Source: UBA2108 sp002713215 (GTDB lineage: Bacteria > Bacteroidota > Bacteroidia > Flavobacteriales_G > Salibacteraceae). Taken from it: DNA of 64,000 bases. A model generated the notes under the pieces. The model worked only from the letters and a program-made list of their open reading frames with translations. It was not told the origin of the DNA and searched no databases. The stretch covers positions 12,547 to 76,546 of the forward strand of contig CALAPY010000019.1 of NCBI GenBank assembly GCA_937891015.1, given 5' to 3'. A program made the position numbers and the translations under genes. How positions within the stretch are numbered: position 1 is the first letter of the stretch; each line of letters starts with the position of its first letter. Below, piece after piece: positions 17,322 through 27,000 of the stretch.

Positions 17322-18724
17322 TCCAATGCTTTTTCATACTTGCGGACTTTCCACGCCCAATTTTGAGCAACCTTACGGGCGATTTCCATCTGCAAATCCT
17401 CTTCACTTCTCAACTCCCTGTCTTTTTCATTTAGCAGTCGATCCAGTTTCTGCTTATCTACTAAGCTTCTATTTACTTTATCCTCAGGTGAGTTATATTT
17501 CGTTGATTTATAATATCCCGGATACAGGTTTTTGCTATCCTTTCCATATACCCCGTATTCCAGGTTATGAATTTCCTTAAACGGATAAGTATGCGATAAA
17601 ACCACTTCTCCTGTTTCAGCAGATATCATGGTAAGCTCTATGCTGCATTCAATAACCCTTTCCATAGAATACACGGTGTAGGTTGTTTTTTGATACGACT
17701 TCTGGTTATAATAATATCCCTTTTCCTTGTTGTATTGACGTTGCATACTTTCATGAAATGCCTTTTCAGTACGTTTCGTTAATCCCGTTGATGTGTGTTT
17801 ATAGTCCAGTATTTTACCCCGAATTAGCATTTTAGCCCCTAGCAATTTGCCCGTTTCAGCTACGGTTTTTTCATCCAGTAATCCCGAGAGGCCTAATTTC
17901 TGTTCATCAAGTACAGCCTGCGTACTTTCACGATCTATGTACACCAGGAAGGGATTCTTTTTTACGCTTCCCGATTGAAGAATTAATCGGTTAATCATAG
18001 CAGACATGTCATTCAGGCTTTCTTCGCTTTCAATATCCAATACGGCAATGGTTAGCCTTCCTTTTTTAAGCGATTCATTCTTGTAGTAGGAAGCCTCTTT
18101 AAAATTCTCATTCATTTTTATTACCCGAGAAAACAACTTATAAGCTTCGCGGTACCTTCCTGCTTCATAATCGCCTACCGCATCAACGTATAAAGGCTCC
18201 ACATCCGAATAGTTCTTTAAAGAAGCTACATCTTTATATGCCGGATCAATTTCAAGTATTTCCTTTAAGTAAATATTAGCCGATTCAAACTTGCTTTCGT
18301 CAATCAACTTACTTGCTTTTTGGTATCTGTCTTCCAAAAACACCTTTTTCGACTCCTCGAAATAATCCCGGTAATAGGGAGCCATTTCCAATTTTACATA
18401 AGGTCTTAAAAGTCTAATGTAGTCTTGTGCTTCCATGTATTTTCTGGTAGCACCTATATAGTCCTCAGCGGTATATAGCTTATAGAACTTCTCCAACTTA
18501 GCATCCAGCAAATTCTGTCCTTCCGACTTCAGCGCAATTCGTGCTTCAATGTTGTTCACATTCTTCTGCACGGCCAAAAGAAAATACTCTACAGCCTCTT
18601 CGGTCATACCAGCCTGCTTTAGCTGATCTCCTTTTTTATAATAGGACTTTGATGAGTTGCACGATACCTGAACTAAGATCAGCGTTAATCCAACCAGAGA
18701 AATCAATTTTAATTTTCGATTCAT
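17318..18724 (-). CDS. TPR lipoprotein with CsgG/LpoB-like domain
   Basis: Signal peptide and lipobox (LVQVSC) at the N-terminus, then TPR-like helices to about residue 225 (YYKKGDQLKQAGMTEEAVEY, ANIYLKEILEIDPAYKDV, AGRYREAYKLFSRVIKMNE). Residues ~230-425 look like the CsgG/peptidoglycan-synthase-activator LpoB fold: RLTIAVLDIESEE, YIDRESTQAVLDEQKLGLSG, and TGKLLGAKMLIRGKILDYKH, ending with a mixed strand (ISAETGEVVLSHTY). No CsgG-type pore hairpins are evident, so LpoB-like partner binding seems more likely than secretion (inference). First gene of a two-gene operon with the LPP20 protein. Confidence 0.82.
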   Translation of the reverse strand: MNRKLKLISLVGLTLILVQVSCNSSKSYYKKGDQLKQAGMTEEAVEYFLLAVQKNVNNIEARIALKSEGQNLLDAKLEKFYKLYTAEDYIGATRKYMEAQDYIRLLRPYVKLEMAPYYRDYFEESKKVFLEDRYQKASKLIDESKFESANIYLKEILEIDPAYKDVASLKNYSDVEPLYVDAVGDYEAGRYREAYKLFSRVIKMNENFKEASYYKNESLKKGRLTIAVLDIESEESLNDMSAMINRLILQSGSVKKNPFLVYIDRESTQAVLDEQKLGLSGLLDEKTVAETGKLLGAKMLIRGKILDYKHTSTGLTKRTEKAFHESMQRQYNKEKGYYYNQKSYQKTTYTVYSMERVIECSIELTMISAETGEVVLSHTYPFKEIHNLEYGVYGKDSKNLYPGYYKSTKYNSPEDKVNRSLVDKQKLDRLLNEKDRELRSEEDLQMEIARKVAQNWAWKVRKYEKALE

Positions 18725-18823
18725 TGGGCGTAAAAGTAAAACATGCGCTTAACAATTATTTTGCCAGAATGCTAAGATTTGCATTCCATAAATTAGTTGT
18801 CCTAAAATCTCGTCAAAGTATTG

Positions 18824-19228
18824 TTATTCAATAAATAGTTCATCCAACTCCTTAGTGGGTATCCAGCACTCCTTGTATTTTCCATACCAACGGTATCTGT
18901 TTCTTGCAACATAATCGTATACCGGATCTCTTAAAAAGGTCGGAACCAGCAAAAATATTTCAGCAATTCCCCACAATCCACCCATTGCCTTTAAAATTCT
19001 TAAAACTGCGGTAGACTTAATGTAAACCTGGCCATTATCAACAAACACTATAGAGTCTATTTCACCTGAATTAAGATTGCTTTGCCATAAGATTTTTTGA
19101 GCCATATTGCTTTGTAAACTCGCGTATCGAAACTTACGTTTCTTGTCCCTCTTAATGATAAACTTCACCGAGTTTTCACACAGGTGGCAAACGCCATCGA
19201 ACAAAACTAAGTAGCGTGGAGTGTTCAT
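18824..19228 (-). CDS. DCC-family (DUF393) thiol-disulfide oxidoreductase-like protein
   Basis: 134 aa, with the family signature FDGVCHLCENSVKFI (DxxCxxC) near residue 10, then RFRYASLQSN-like spacing and a mid-protein strand (SIVFVDNGQVYIKSTAVLRI). The C-terminal helix pair VPTFLRDPVYDYVARNRY is typical of DUF393. The fold is thioredoxin-like with a CxxC active site, suggesting disulfide chemistry, but no substrate is known. A TACTTTTG box (minus strand, 19234-19241) ends only five nucleotides before the ATG, so the message may be leaderless. Confidence 0.88.
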   Translation of the reverse strand: MNTPRYLVLFDGVCHLCENSVKFIIKRDKKRKFRYASLQSNMAQKILWQSNLNSGEIDSIVFVDNGQVYIKSTAVLRILKAMGGLWGIAEIFLLVPTFLRDPVYDYVARNRYRWYGKYKECWIPTKELDELFIE

Positions 19229-19345
19229 TGGTCCAAAAGTAAGCTTCCAGCGTCTTACTATATGATTAATTATTGCAAATAAACAGGTCCATTTCTGGTT
19301 GTAATATTCAACAATTTGACCTTCAAAATCTATTTTAAATTCACC

Positions 19346-19377
19346 TTGTTTATGTAAGGAAAATAATACGATATTTG
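19346..19377 (+). promoter_or_regulatory. Probable promoter of the rpsP operon
   Basis: TTG at 19346-19348, a 21-nt spacer and GATATTTG at 19370-19377 (one mismatch to TAnnTTTG). A small hairpin GTGGT-TTAGT-ACCAC (19396-19410) lies in the predicted leader before rpsP at 19431. Confidence 0.45.
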
Positions 19378-19430
19378 CAGCCCGAAATTGTCAACGTGGT
19401 TTAGTACCACACGGACTTATTAAAATTTAT

Positions 19431-20210
19431 ATGGCAACAAAAATTAGATTACAAAGACACGGAAAGAAGCGCTACGCTTATTATCACATTGTGGTGGCTG
19501 ACGCTCGTGCAAAGCGAGATGGACGAAACATTGAGCGTTTAGGTTTTTACAACCCTAACACAAACCCTGCAACTATCGACTTCGATTTCGATCGGGCTTT
19601 ACACTGGGTTAAAGTTGGAGCTCAACCTACGGATACAGCTCGTGCGATTTTATCTTACAAAGGTGTAATGCACAAAAATCACCTGGACAAAGGAGTGCTT
19701 AAAGGTGCTTTTTCTCAAGAAGAAGCTGACAAGCGTTTCGAGAAATGGATGAATGAAAAACAAGGAATCATTCAAACTAAAACGGACAAAATTTCTAAAG
19801 CTAGCGCTGATGCTGCTGCAAAAGCATTAGCCGAAGAAAAAGCAAAATCTGACGCTAAAATTGCTGCTACGGAAGCAAAAATAGCTGAAGCACTTGCTGC
19901 TGAAGAAGCTGCTAAAGCTGAGGCTGAAGCAGAAGCAACTGCTAGCGAAGAAGGCGCTGAAGCTACGGAAGAGGCAGCTCCTGCTGCGGAAGCAACAGAA
20001 GAAACGCCAGTTGCTGAAGTTGTAGAAGAACCTGCGGCTGAAGAAGCTCCTAAGGCAGAAGCTGAAGAGGAAACTAAAGAAGAAGCCCCTGCTGTAGAGG
20101 CTAGCGCCTCTGCTGAAGCTACAGGCGACACGCAGAAAGAAAAGGAAACTCCTGTTGCAGAAGCTAAAGAAGAAACACCCGCTGAAGAAGAAACTAAAGC
20201 GGCTGAATAG
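19431..20210 (+). CDS. rpsP: Ribosomal protein S16 with long Ala/Glu-rich C-terminal tail
   Basis: The first ~85 residues are S16 of the 30S subunit (MATKIRLQRHGKKRYAYYHI, VVADARAKRDGRNIERLGFY, LHWVKVGAQPTDTARAIL). A conserved-looking Bacteroidota extension to ~residue 115 follows (HKNHLDKGVLKGAFSQEEAD). The remaining ~145 residues are low-complexity, made almost wholly of Ala, Glu, Lys, Thr and Pro, strongly acidic and probably disordered or helical. At 259 aa the protein is about three times the length of E. coli S16 (82 aa). rimM follows after 5 nt, the classical pairing of S16 with its 30S maturation factor. Confidence 0.97.
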   Translation: MATKIRLQRHGKKRYAYYHIVVADARAKRDGRNIERLGFYNPNTNPATIDFDFDRALHWVKVGAQPTDTARAILSYKGVMHKNHLDKGVLKGAFSQEEADKRFEKWMNEKQGIIQTKTDKISKASADAAAKALAEEKAKSDAKIAATEAKIAEALAAEEAAKAEAEAEATASEEGAEATEEAAPAAEATEETPVAEVVEEPAAEEAPKAEAEEETKEEAPAVEASASAEATGDTQKEKETPVAEAKEETPAEEETKAAE

Positions 20211-20215
20211 CAACA

Positions 20216-20746
20216 ATGAATACAGACGAATGTTACTACCTGGGTTACATCGTCAAAGCACATGGTCTTAAAGGTGCGTTCCAGGTAAAATTGGACGTTA
20301 CAGACCCTCAGGAATATAAAGAACTGGAATCGGTGTTTGTTGAAATTGACAAACAACTGATTCCTTTTTTTTTGGAAAACATTTCCATTCAGCAAAAAGG
20401 ACAAGCCAAGGTTCAGTTTGAAGACATAAACTCACAGGAAGAAGCAAGACAATTGGTTGGTAAGCAATTGTTTCTTCCCCTGGATTTACTTCCGGAATTA
20501 ACTGGTAACCATTTTTATTACCACGATATACCCGGGTATTTGGTAAAGGACAAGGAGTTTGGCGAAATAGGAAAAATCATTGAAGTTATGGAAGCTCCCT
20601 CTCAGGATCTGCTCGTGATTGATTGTAAAGGAAAAGAAGTGCTTGTACCTATTACCGATGATTCAATTCTAAAGGTGGACCGGACATCCAAAGTCATTGA
20701 GGTGACTACTCCGGATGGCTTAATTGCCATGTATTTAGAAGATTAA
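20216..20746 (+). CDS. rimM: 16S rRNA processing protein RimM
   Basis: 30S subunit maturation factor that binds S19 and helps form the 3' head domain of 16S rRNA. Two-domain organisation is visible: an N-terminal beta-barrel (YYLGYIVKAHGLKGAFQVKL, LVGKQLFLPLDLLPEL) and a PRC-barrel (VLVPITDDSILKVDRTSKVI, and GLIAMYLED at the end). At 176 aa it has normal length. It starts 5 nt after rpsP and is followed 9 nt later by trmN6, where many bacteria have trmD. Confidence 0.96.
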   Translation: MNTDECYYLGYIVKAHGLKGAFQVKLDVTDPQEYKELESVFVEIDKQLIPFFLENISIQQKGQAKVQFEDINSQEEARQLVGKQLFLPLDLLPELTGNHFYYHDIPGYLVKDKEFGEIGKIIEVMEAPSQDLLVIDCKGKEVLVPITDDSILKVDRTSKVIEVTTPDGLIAMYLED

Positions 20747-20755
20747 AACCTCACC

Positions 20756-21472
20756 ATGTCTGAGGCATTCAAATTCAAGCAATTTTCAATAGATCAAACC
20801 GATGCTCCCTTTAAAGTTGGTACCGACGGAGTTTTACTGGGTTCCTGGTGTGCAAAAAACTCCATTCCCAGGGAAAGGGTATTAGACATTGGAACCGGTA
20901 CCGGCCTAATTTCGTTAATGCTGGCTCAACGTTTTTCAGGTGCCAAAATAGATGCTGTCGAAATTGACACCAATGCTGCCAATGTTGCAAAAAGGAATAT
21001 AAATTCAAGCCAATGGGCACAACGAATTTCCCTCGACCCTATTGGGCTTCAAAATTTCCAACCCAAGGACCAATACGACCTAATCACATGTAATCCTCCC
21101 TATTTTATAGACGCGGAATTATCCGACAACCGATCCAAAAACCTGGCCCGGCACGAAATTCAACTTACTCTAAACGAAGTTTTACAGTTTGCGTCAGGAT
21201 ACCTTACTAAAAATGGACTGTTGTCTATAATTCTTCCTTATGAAAGAATCTCGCAGATAATAGAAGAATCTGGTAAAGTTGGGCTCTATCCAAGCCGAAT
21301 TTGTAAGGTTTTACCTACTCCTACCTCCAAGCCTAAAAGAGTTATGATTGAATTAGGGAAAAGAATGCCCACCTGCTCAGAAGAACAACTAATTATTGAA
21401 AAGTACGGAAGGCATCAGTATTCGGAAGAATACAAAGCCCTGACTGGTGAGTTCTATCTGGACTTAAAATGA
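20756..21472 (+). CDS. trmN6: tRNA1(Val) (adenine37-N6)-methyltransferase
   Basis: Class I AdoMet methyltransferase of the YfiC/TrmN6 type, which methylates N6 of A37 in a valine tRNA. Visible parts: FKFKQFSIDQTDAPFKVGTD at the N-terminus, the AdoMet loop VLDIGTGTGLISLMLAQ, the acidic strand AVEID, and the N6-adenine catalytic motif NPPYF preceded by YDLITC. The RHEIQLTLNEVL segment after the NPPY is also typical. 238 aa, normal. Third gene of the rpsP-rimM operon. Substrate assignment rests on family resemblance; a related N6-adenine target cannot be excluded. Confidence 0.9.
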   Translation: MSEAFKFKQFSIDQTDAPFKVGTDGVLLGSWCAKNSIPRERVLDIGTGTGLISLMLAQRFSGAKIDAVEIDTNAANVAKRNINSSQWAQRISLDPIGLQNFQPKDQYDLITCNPPYFIDAELSDNRSKNLARHEIQLTLNEVLQFASGYLTKNGLLSIILPYERISQIIEESGKVGLYPSRICKVLPTPTSKPKRVMIELGKRMPTCSEEQLIIEKYGRHQYSEEYKALTGEFYLDLK

Positions 21473-21480
21473 GATTACAC

Positions 21481-21508
21481 CGATGTTCGATGTTCGATGT
21501 TCGATGTT
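21481..21508. repeat. Tandem 7-nt repeat CGATGTT x4
   Basis: Four exact head-to-tail copies of CGATGTT, followed by CAAG, in the gap between trmN6 and the histidine kinase gene. A degenerate relative (ATTCGGTGTTGGATGTT) lies at about 12530-12547. Confidence 0.85.
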
Positions 21509-21609
21509 CAAGAATACCAATCATACCTGAGTTTGGCTGTTAATCAAATCCACTTTCCTTTAATGTAGACAATGCCATGTACTCAACGGGGTTGTTCTAA
21601 TTTTGACTG

Positions 21610-22674
21610 GTGAGAAAAAAACAGCTCTATATTGCCAGTCAGCTGATCGGATGGTCGGTTTACTTTCTCATTGCTCTCTTTTTAAATCAAAGTGCGGGAG
21701 TTCCAATCGATGGAATTATCATAGTTGCACATCTTACTCCATTCTTTCTTGGAATTCTTCTCTCCCATGCCTATCGGGAAATTATTATAAGAAACAACTG
21801 GCTACAGCTAAGTATTATTAAACTAATACCGCGATTTGTTATTGGAAGTTTAATAATGGCTTCCGTATTTGAGTTGCTGTTTGTAGGAGTAATGCAACTT
21901 ATCCAGATGATTATTGGTAGCGATATTCTTGTTATTGATATAATTCAGGACATGGTTAGTTGGACCATTCTTTTCATTCTATGGTCAGTCATTTACTTTT
22001 TTTATCACTTCTTTAAGAATTATAAGGCGGAAGAAATTAAAAACCTGAGATGGGAGGCTACCAAGAATGAAACCGAATTAAACAAGCTTAAGTCGCAACT
22101 AAACCCCCATTTTATGTTCAATTCCATGAATACGATTCGGGCGCTAATTGATGAAAACCCGAAAAAGGCGAAACTTGCGGTGACTCAGCTTTCCAATATT
22201 TTAAGGAGTAACTTATTAATGGGCCAACAAAAACTGATTCCACTTGAAAAGGAAATAAAACTGGTTCGGGACTATCTGGCTGTAGAAAGCTACCGTTATG
22301 AAGAACGTTTGAGCTACAACATTGATGTTCACCCGGAATCCAAAGGAATAATGGTTCCTCCACTTATGATTCAAACGTTGGTTGAAAATGGAATTAAGCA
22401 CGGAATATCCAAACTACCTCTCGGTGGCGAAATAAACTTGTCTACGTCGGTAACGGATAACGAGTTAGAGATAAAAATCATGAACAGTGGGCAATACAAC
22501 AGCAACGCTGTATCTAAGAGCGGATTTGGTATTGCCAATACCAGAGAACGACTAAAAATCCTATACGGTTCCAACGCCGAAATGTCCATTAAAAATTACA
22601 ATGGCAATCAAGTACTAACTGAAGTATATCTTCCAAAATCTCAAGAAAATGAAGTTAAAGACAATAATCGTTGA
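21610..22674 (+). CDS. Sensor histidine kinase, LytS/YehU (His_kinase) type
   Basis: Four likely membrane spans in residues 5-135 form the sensor region. A short coiled coil follows, then the His_kinase domain with phospho-acceptor His167 in LNPHFMFNSMNTIRALID. The ATPase domain follows with N-box PPLMIQTLVENGIKHGI and the G-box SGFGIANTRERL. These kinases pair with LytTR regulators, and the regulator gene overlaps this one by 26 nt. The GTG start at 21610 gives the expected N-terminus. A TAATTTTG box at 21598-21605 ends four nucleotides before it, so the transcript may be leaderless. The input signal is unknown. Confidence 0.93.
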   Translation: MRKKQLYIASQLIGWSVYFLIALFLNQSAGVPIDGIIIVAHLTPFFLGILLSHAYREIIIRNNWLQLSIIKLIPRFVIGSLIMASVFELLFVGVMQLIQMIIGSDILVIDIIQDMVSWTILFILWSVIYFFYHFFKNYKAEEIKNLRWEATKNETELNKLKSQLNPHFMFNSMNTIRALIDENPKKAKLAVTQLSNILRSNLLMGQQKLIPLEKEIKLVRDYLAVESYRYEERLSYNIDVHPESKGIMVPPLMIQTLVENGIKHGISKLPLGGEINLSTSVTDNELEIKIMNSGQYNSNAVSKSGFGIANTRERLKILYGSNAEMSIKNYNGNQVLTEVYLPKSQENEVKDNNR

Positions 22675-23383
22675 TGACGAAAGACTTGCAAGGCAAGAAC
22701 TAAAATCACTACTGGCTAATCATAGTCAAATAGAAATAATAGCGGAGTTTGGAGATCCGGAAGAAGCAATCAAAGGCATTACGGAACTAAACCCTGATTT
22801 GCTTTTCCTTGACATTCAAATGCCAGGAAAAACAGGCTTTGAACTATTAGAAGAGCTAGAGCATTCTCCACATGTCATTTTTGTTACCGCATATGACGAA
22901 TTTGCAATTAAAGCATTTGAAGTTAACGCTATGGATTATATCCTCAAACCAGTGGAGGAAGAGCGATTGACGCTGGCATTAAACAACAGCATTAAGTTTA
23001 TCGAGGATGAAAAAGAATCAGAAGCCAAACATCAGGACAGCGTTCAATTAACTGGAGACGATCAGGTTTTCATTAAAGATGGAGAAAAGTGCTGGTTTGT
23101 TCACCTGAGGGACGTTCGCTACTTTGAATCGATAGGTAACTATGTAAGGGTATTCTTCAACGGAAATAAGCCACTTATATTGAGGTCTCTTAACAACCTG
23201 GATAAGCGATTGGACGACAAAGAATTCTTCCGTGCCAATCGAAAACACATCATTAATTTGAAGTGGATCGCGAAAATTGAAACCTGGTTTAACGGAGGTT
23301 TACAAGTAGAATTAAAAGACGGTGAAAAAATTGAAATTTCCCGTCGCCAGGCGGCCAAACTAAAAGATAGAATGAGCTTATAG
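22649..23383 (+). CDS. LytTR-type response regulator
   Basis: Residues 1-120 form a receiver domain with acidic pocket DDE at 9-11, phospho-acceptor Asp55 in LLFLDIQMPGKTGFELLEEL, VTAYDE and Lys100 in YILKP. Residues ~140-244 form a LytTR DNA-binding domain (VHLRDVRYFESIGNYVRVFF, RANRKHIINLKWIAKIE, LKDGEKIEISRRQAAKLK). It binds DNA as a dimer, usually at direct repeats, to regulate transcription. The ATG lies inside the 3' end of the kinase gene (26-nt overlap), showing a single two-component unit. Its targets are not identifiable here. Confidence 0.95.
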   Translation: MKLKTIIVDDERLARQELKSLLANHSQIEIIAEFGDPEEAIKGITELNPDLLFLDIQMPGKTGFELLEELEHSPHVIFVTAYDEFAIKAFEVNAMDYILKPVEEERLTLALNNSIKFIEDEKESEAKHQDSVQLTGDDQVFIKDGEKCWFVHLRDVRYFESIGNYVRVFFNGNKPLILRSLNNLDKRLDDKEFFRANRKHIINLKWIAKIETWFNGGLQVELKDGEKIEISRRQAAKLKDRMSL

Positions 23384-23430
23384 GGTGTAGATCGAAATGC
23401 TACTTTTGGCAAAAAGTAAAACACCCTGTT

Positions 23431-23895
23431 TTGGCAAGCAAACGATTTGCAAACGACATAAGAATCAAAAATAAAAGGGCTCGGTTCGAGTACCAGTTAT
23501 TTGATCAATATATAGCTGGTATTCAACTAGAAGGTACCGAGATTAAGTCTATTCGAGAGGGTAAGGCAAACATCAATGATTCGTTTGTATCGGAGAGGAA
23601 TGGTGAAATGTTTGTTAGAAACATGTACATCGCCGAATACGATCAGGGAACCCATAACAACCATGAACCAAGAAGAGATCGCCGATTGTTGTTGAATAAA
23701 AGGGAAATCAAAAAAATAACCAAACATCTAATTCTTAAAGGTCAGTCTGCTATACCAACTTTGTTATTCATCAATGAAAAAGGATTGGCAAAACTTGAAT
23801 TTTATACGGCGCAAGGAAAAAAATTGCACGACAAAAGAGAAGACATTAAGAAACGAGATGTAGAGCGAAACCTCAGCCGGAACAACGATTACTAG
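23431..23895 (+). CDS. smpB: SsrA-binding protein SmpB
   Basis: Binds tmRNA and is required for trans-translation, which rescues stalled ribosomes. Signature segments: ARFEYQLFDQYIAGIQLEGT, EIKSIREGKANINDSFV, QGTHNNHEPRRDRRLLLNKR and the basic C-terminal tail KKLHDKREDIKKRD, which inserts in the empty mRNA channel. 154 aa, normal. The start is TTG at 23431 (reads MASKRFANDI); no ATG fits the conserved N-terminus. A TACTTTTG box lies 22 nt upstream at 23401-23408. The tmRNA gene itself is not in this window. Confidence 0.96.
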   Translation: MASKRFANDIRIKNKRARFEYQLFDQYIAGIQLEGTEIKSIREGKANINDSFVSERNGEMFVRNMYIAEYDQGTHNNHEPRRDRRLLLNKREIKKITKHLILKGQSAIPTLLFINEKGLAKLEFYTAQGKKLHDKREDIKKRDVERNLSRNNDY

Positions 23896-23956
23896 CATTT
23901 CTTTTCACTCCATCAACTGCTAAAATTAAGCTGTTATTAAACTTTCTCGTGCTTTC

Positions 23957-23987
23957 TTTGCCCGAGTAGTTCACTTGTTTATATTTG
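23957..23987 (+). promoter_or_regulatory. Consensus Bacteroidota promoter of the ABCG-type transporter gene
   Basis: TTTG at 23957-23960, a 19-nt spacer, and TATATTTG at 23980-23987. Both elements match the -33/-7 consensus of the Bacteroidota primary sigma factor exactly. The ATG is 37 nt downstream. Confidence 0.75.
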
Positions 23988-24024
23988 ATTGCGCTAAAAA
24001 AAGTGGCCACCCCGACTTAAAAGA

Positions 24025-27000
24025 ATGAGTGAAGAACTTCTGAAGGCATTGATGAAATTGTTTGCGTTAGCTTCTGACGTAGACGATTTAAACCATCAGA
24101 GTCGTGTAATTGTAGAAAACTATTTAAAGCAGGAACTAAACGCTCAGCTTGTTCCAACATACGTTGAGTTATACGACAAATACATTCAGGAAATTCATCA
24201 TGGAAACCAATCCAGCGAAGAAGCTTTAAGTACAGAAAACGTTAAGGAAGTTTGTACCAAGATCAATACGGTTCTTGAGCAAAGACAAAAGATTGTAATT
24301 CTCATTCGCTTGCTTGAATACATTCTCGCAGATGAAAATGTATCGGAACACGAATTTCAATTTCTGTTAACTTCCGCCAAGGTCTTTAACATTCCAGTCG
24401 ATGAATTTGAGAATTGCCTGAAATTCATTGAAGCCGATTCCAGTAACATTCCTGACCTGGAAACGGTTTTGGTCATTGATTCCAAGGAAGCAACATCCCT
24501 GAAGAAGGTTAAACATCTTCAAAAAGAAGGAGTTGAAGGGGTTATTACCGTTCTGAAGTTTCCAAGCGTAGACATGTTCTTGCTACGCCATTTTGGTGAA
24601 GGTAACTTAATTCTAAACGGACAAATCATTTTTAAGGAACGAGCTTACATATTAACTGGTGGAAGTTCGCTAAGAGGGAACAACTTAAATCCAATATTCT
24701 ATAGTGATATAGTTTCTTCATTCCTGGTAAGAGAAGAAAAAGAAAAGATCGTTTTTAAGGCCAGCGATATAGAATACCGATTCAGAACAGGTAACATTGG
24801 AATGCAACCTTTCAAAATGTGCGAGGAAAATGGTCGCCTTATTGGAATAATGGGTGGTAGTGGTGCCGGTAAATCTACATTACTAAATATTCTTAATGGT
24901 AATTATGTTCCTAATAAAGGACAGGTAACCATTAACGGCATAAACATATACACTGACAAGGATAAAATTGAAGGAGTAATTGGTTATGTATCGCAGGACG
25001 ATCTATTAATTGAAGAATTAACCGTTTTTCAAAACCTGTACTACAACTCCAAATTAATCTTTGGCAAAAAATCCAATGAAGAAATAACCACGCTGGTTAT
25101 GGATTTATTGGAGAGTCTTGGACTTAAGGATACCGCTGGCTTAAAAGTGGGTAGTCCCATGGATAAGTACATTAGTGGTGGTCAGCGAAAAAGGCTCAAT
25201 ATTGCGCTTGAATTAATTCGTGAACCTTCGCTTCTTTTTGTTGATGAGCCTACGAGCGGACTGTCTTCCAGAGATTCTCAAAACATAATGGACCTCCTTA
25301 AAGAGCTTTCTCTTAAAGGTAAACTTATTTATGTTGTTATTCACCAGCCAAGTTCAGACATATTTAAAATGTTTGACAAACTCATCATTTTGGATGTTGG
25401 TGGTTATGTGGTTTATAACGGTAATCCGGTTGAAGGTATCAAATACTTTAAAAGGGCTGCCAAATATGCCAATGCGGACAATGATGATCCCTCCGGCAAT
25501 GTTAACCCCGAGGTCATTTTTAACATCATTGATCAAAAGGTTATCGACGAATACGGTAACCTTACTCATAACCGAAAAGTTTCGCCGGAGCAATGGTTCC
25601 AGCTTTATAACGAGAACATTGATAGCAAGGTAAAGATGGTTGAGGACCCTCCGCAGGCTCCTGAAGTTGATTTTAACCTAGCCAATGTTTTTTCTCAGTT
25701 TAAAACTTTTGTTACCCGGGATATTCTTTCCAAGCTTACAAACCGCCAGTACCTTTTAATTAACTTACTTGAAGCTCCGGTTTTAGCCTTAATTCTTTCG
25801 TATTTCGTTAGGTATTACCCATTTGCACATACCGATCAGGAGTATATTTTCCTCGAGAACGAGAACATTCCGGTTTATCTGTTTATGGCAGTGGTAGTCT
25901 CCCTGTTTATCGGGTTAACGGTAGCGGCTGAAGAAATTATTCGGGACCAGAAAATCCGTAAAAGAGAACAATTTTTGAATCTTAACAGAGGGGCCTACCT
26001 GATTAGCAAGATTCTAATCATGTTCCTTATTTCAGCCATTCAAACTACTTCATTTCTCTTGGTAGGTAATAGCATACTCCATGTAGACGGTATGTTTGGC
26101 TCCTATTTTATAGTATTGTTTACGTCGGCCTGTTTTGCCAATGTTCTGGGATTAAACATCTCAGCAAGTTTCAATTCGGCGGTGACCATTTACATACTTA
26201 TTCCGTTCATTATTATTCCACAACTTATTTTTAGTGGAGTACTCGTTAAGTTTGATAAATTAAACCCATCCATTTCTTCTAAAACAGTAGTTCCAATGAT
26301 TGGAGAGGTTATGGCGTCGAGATGGGCGTTTGAAGCCCTGGCTGTCAATCAGTTTATCAATAACAAATTCGAAAGACACCTGTATGCTCATGAGAAGACG
26401 CTTTCCATGGCTAACTATAAAAAGGTGTATTGGATCCCTGAGTTGGAGTCAAAAGTTAGTCTTCTTGAAAACTCATACAAAGACCCTGAACGAACGGAAG
26501 AGGTTCAAACCACACTGGATTTGGTTAGAAATGAAGTTACCAAACAGAACAAAACTTATCCAAAACTGGCCTACCAGAATATGGAAGAACTAAGTTCAAT
26601 TGGCAGCTTAAGTGCACAGGTATTTGGCAACCTAAGAGATTTTCTTCGTCTTCAGCGTACCTTCTACAACAAGCTATACAATAAGACCCTAGACGATAAG
26701 GATGAAGTGATAAGCCATTTGCGTAAGAGTGACGAGTTTGACTTTGGTGAGCTTAAAATGAAGTATAGAAACAACTCGCTGGCTGACCTGGTAACGAATA
26801 AAAATGAACTTTCCAAGATCGAAACAATTAAGAACAACTTTGTTCAACTTGAAGATCCTATTTATAGGGACAGTCAGAGTTTAAGGGGCCATTTTTATGC
26901 ACCAAGGAAAAGAGTTTTTGGTAAGTATTTCGATACCCTATGGGTTAATGTATGTGTCATTTGGTTTATGACAATACTACTGGTGATTACCCTGTTTTTA

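Noticed and set aside
19772..20404. Long minus-strand open frames opposite rpsP/rimM
   Set aside because: They are antisense shadows of the Ala/Glu-rich S16 tail; the repetitive GCT/GAA codons keep the opposite frames open, giving Ser/Ala/Phe-rich nonsense proteins.
21481..21508. Short tandem repeat considered as a CRISPR fragment
   Set aside because: Units are 7 nt and contiguous, with no spacers; no cas gene is present anywhere in the window.
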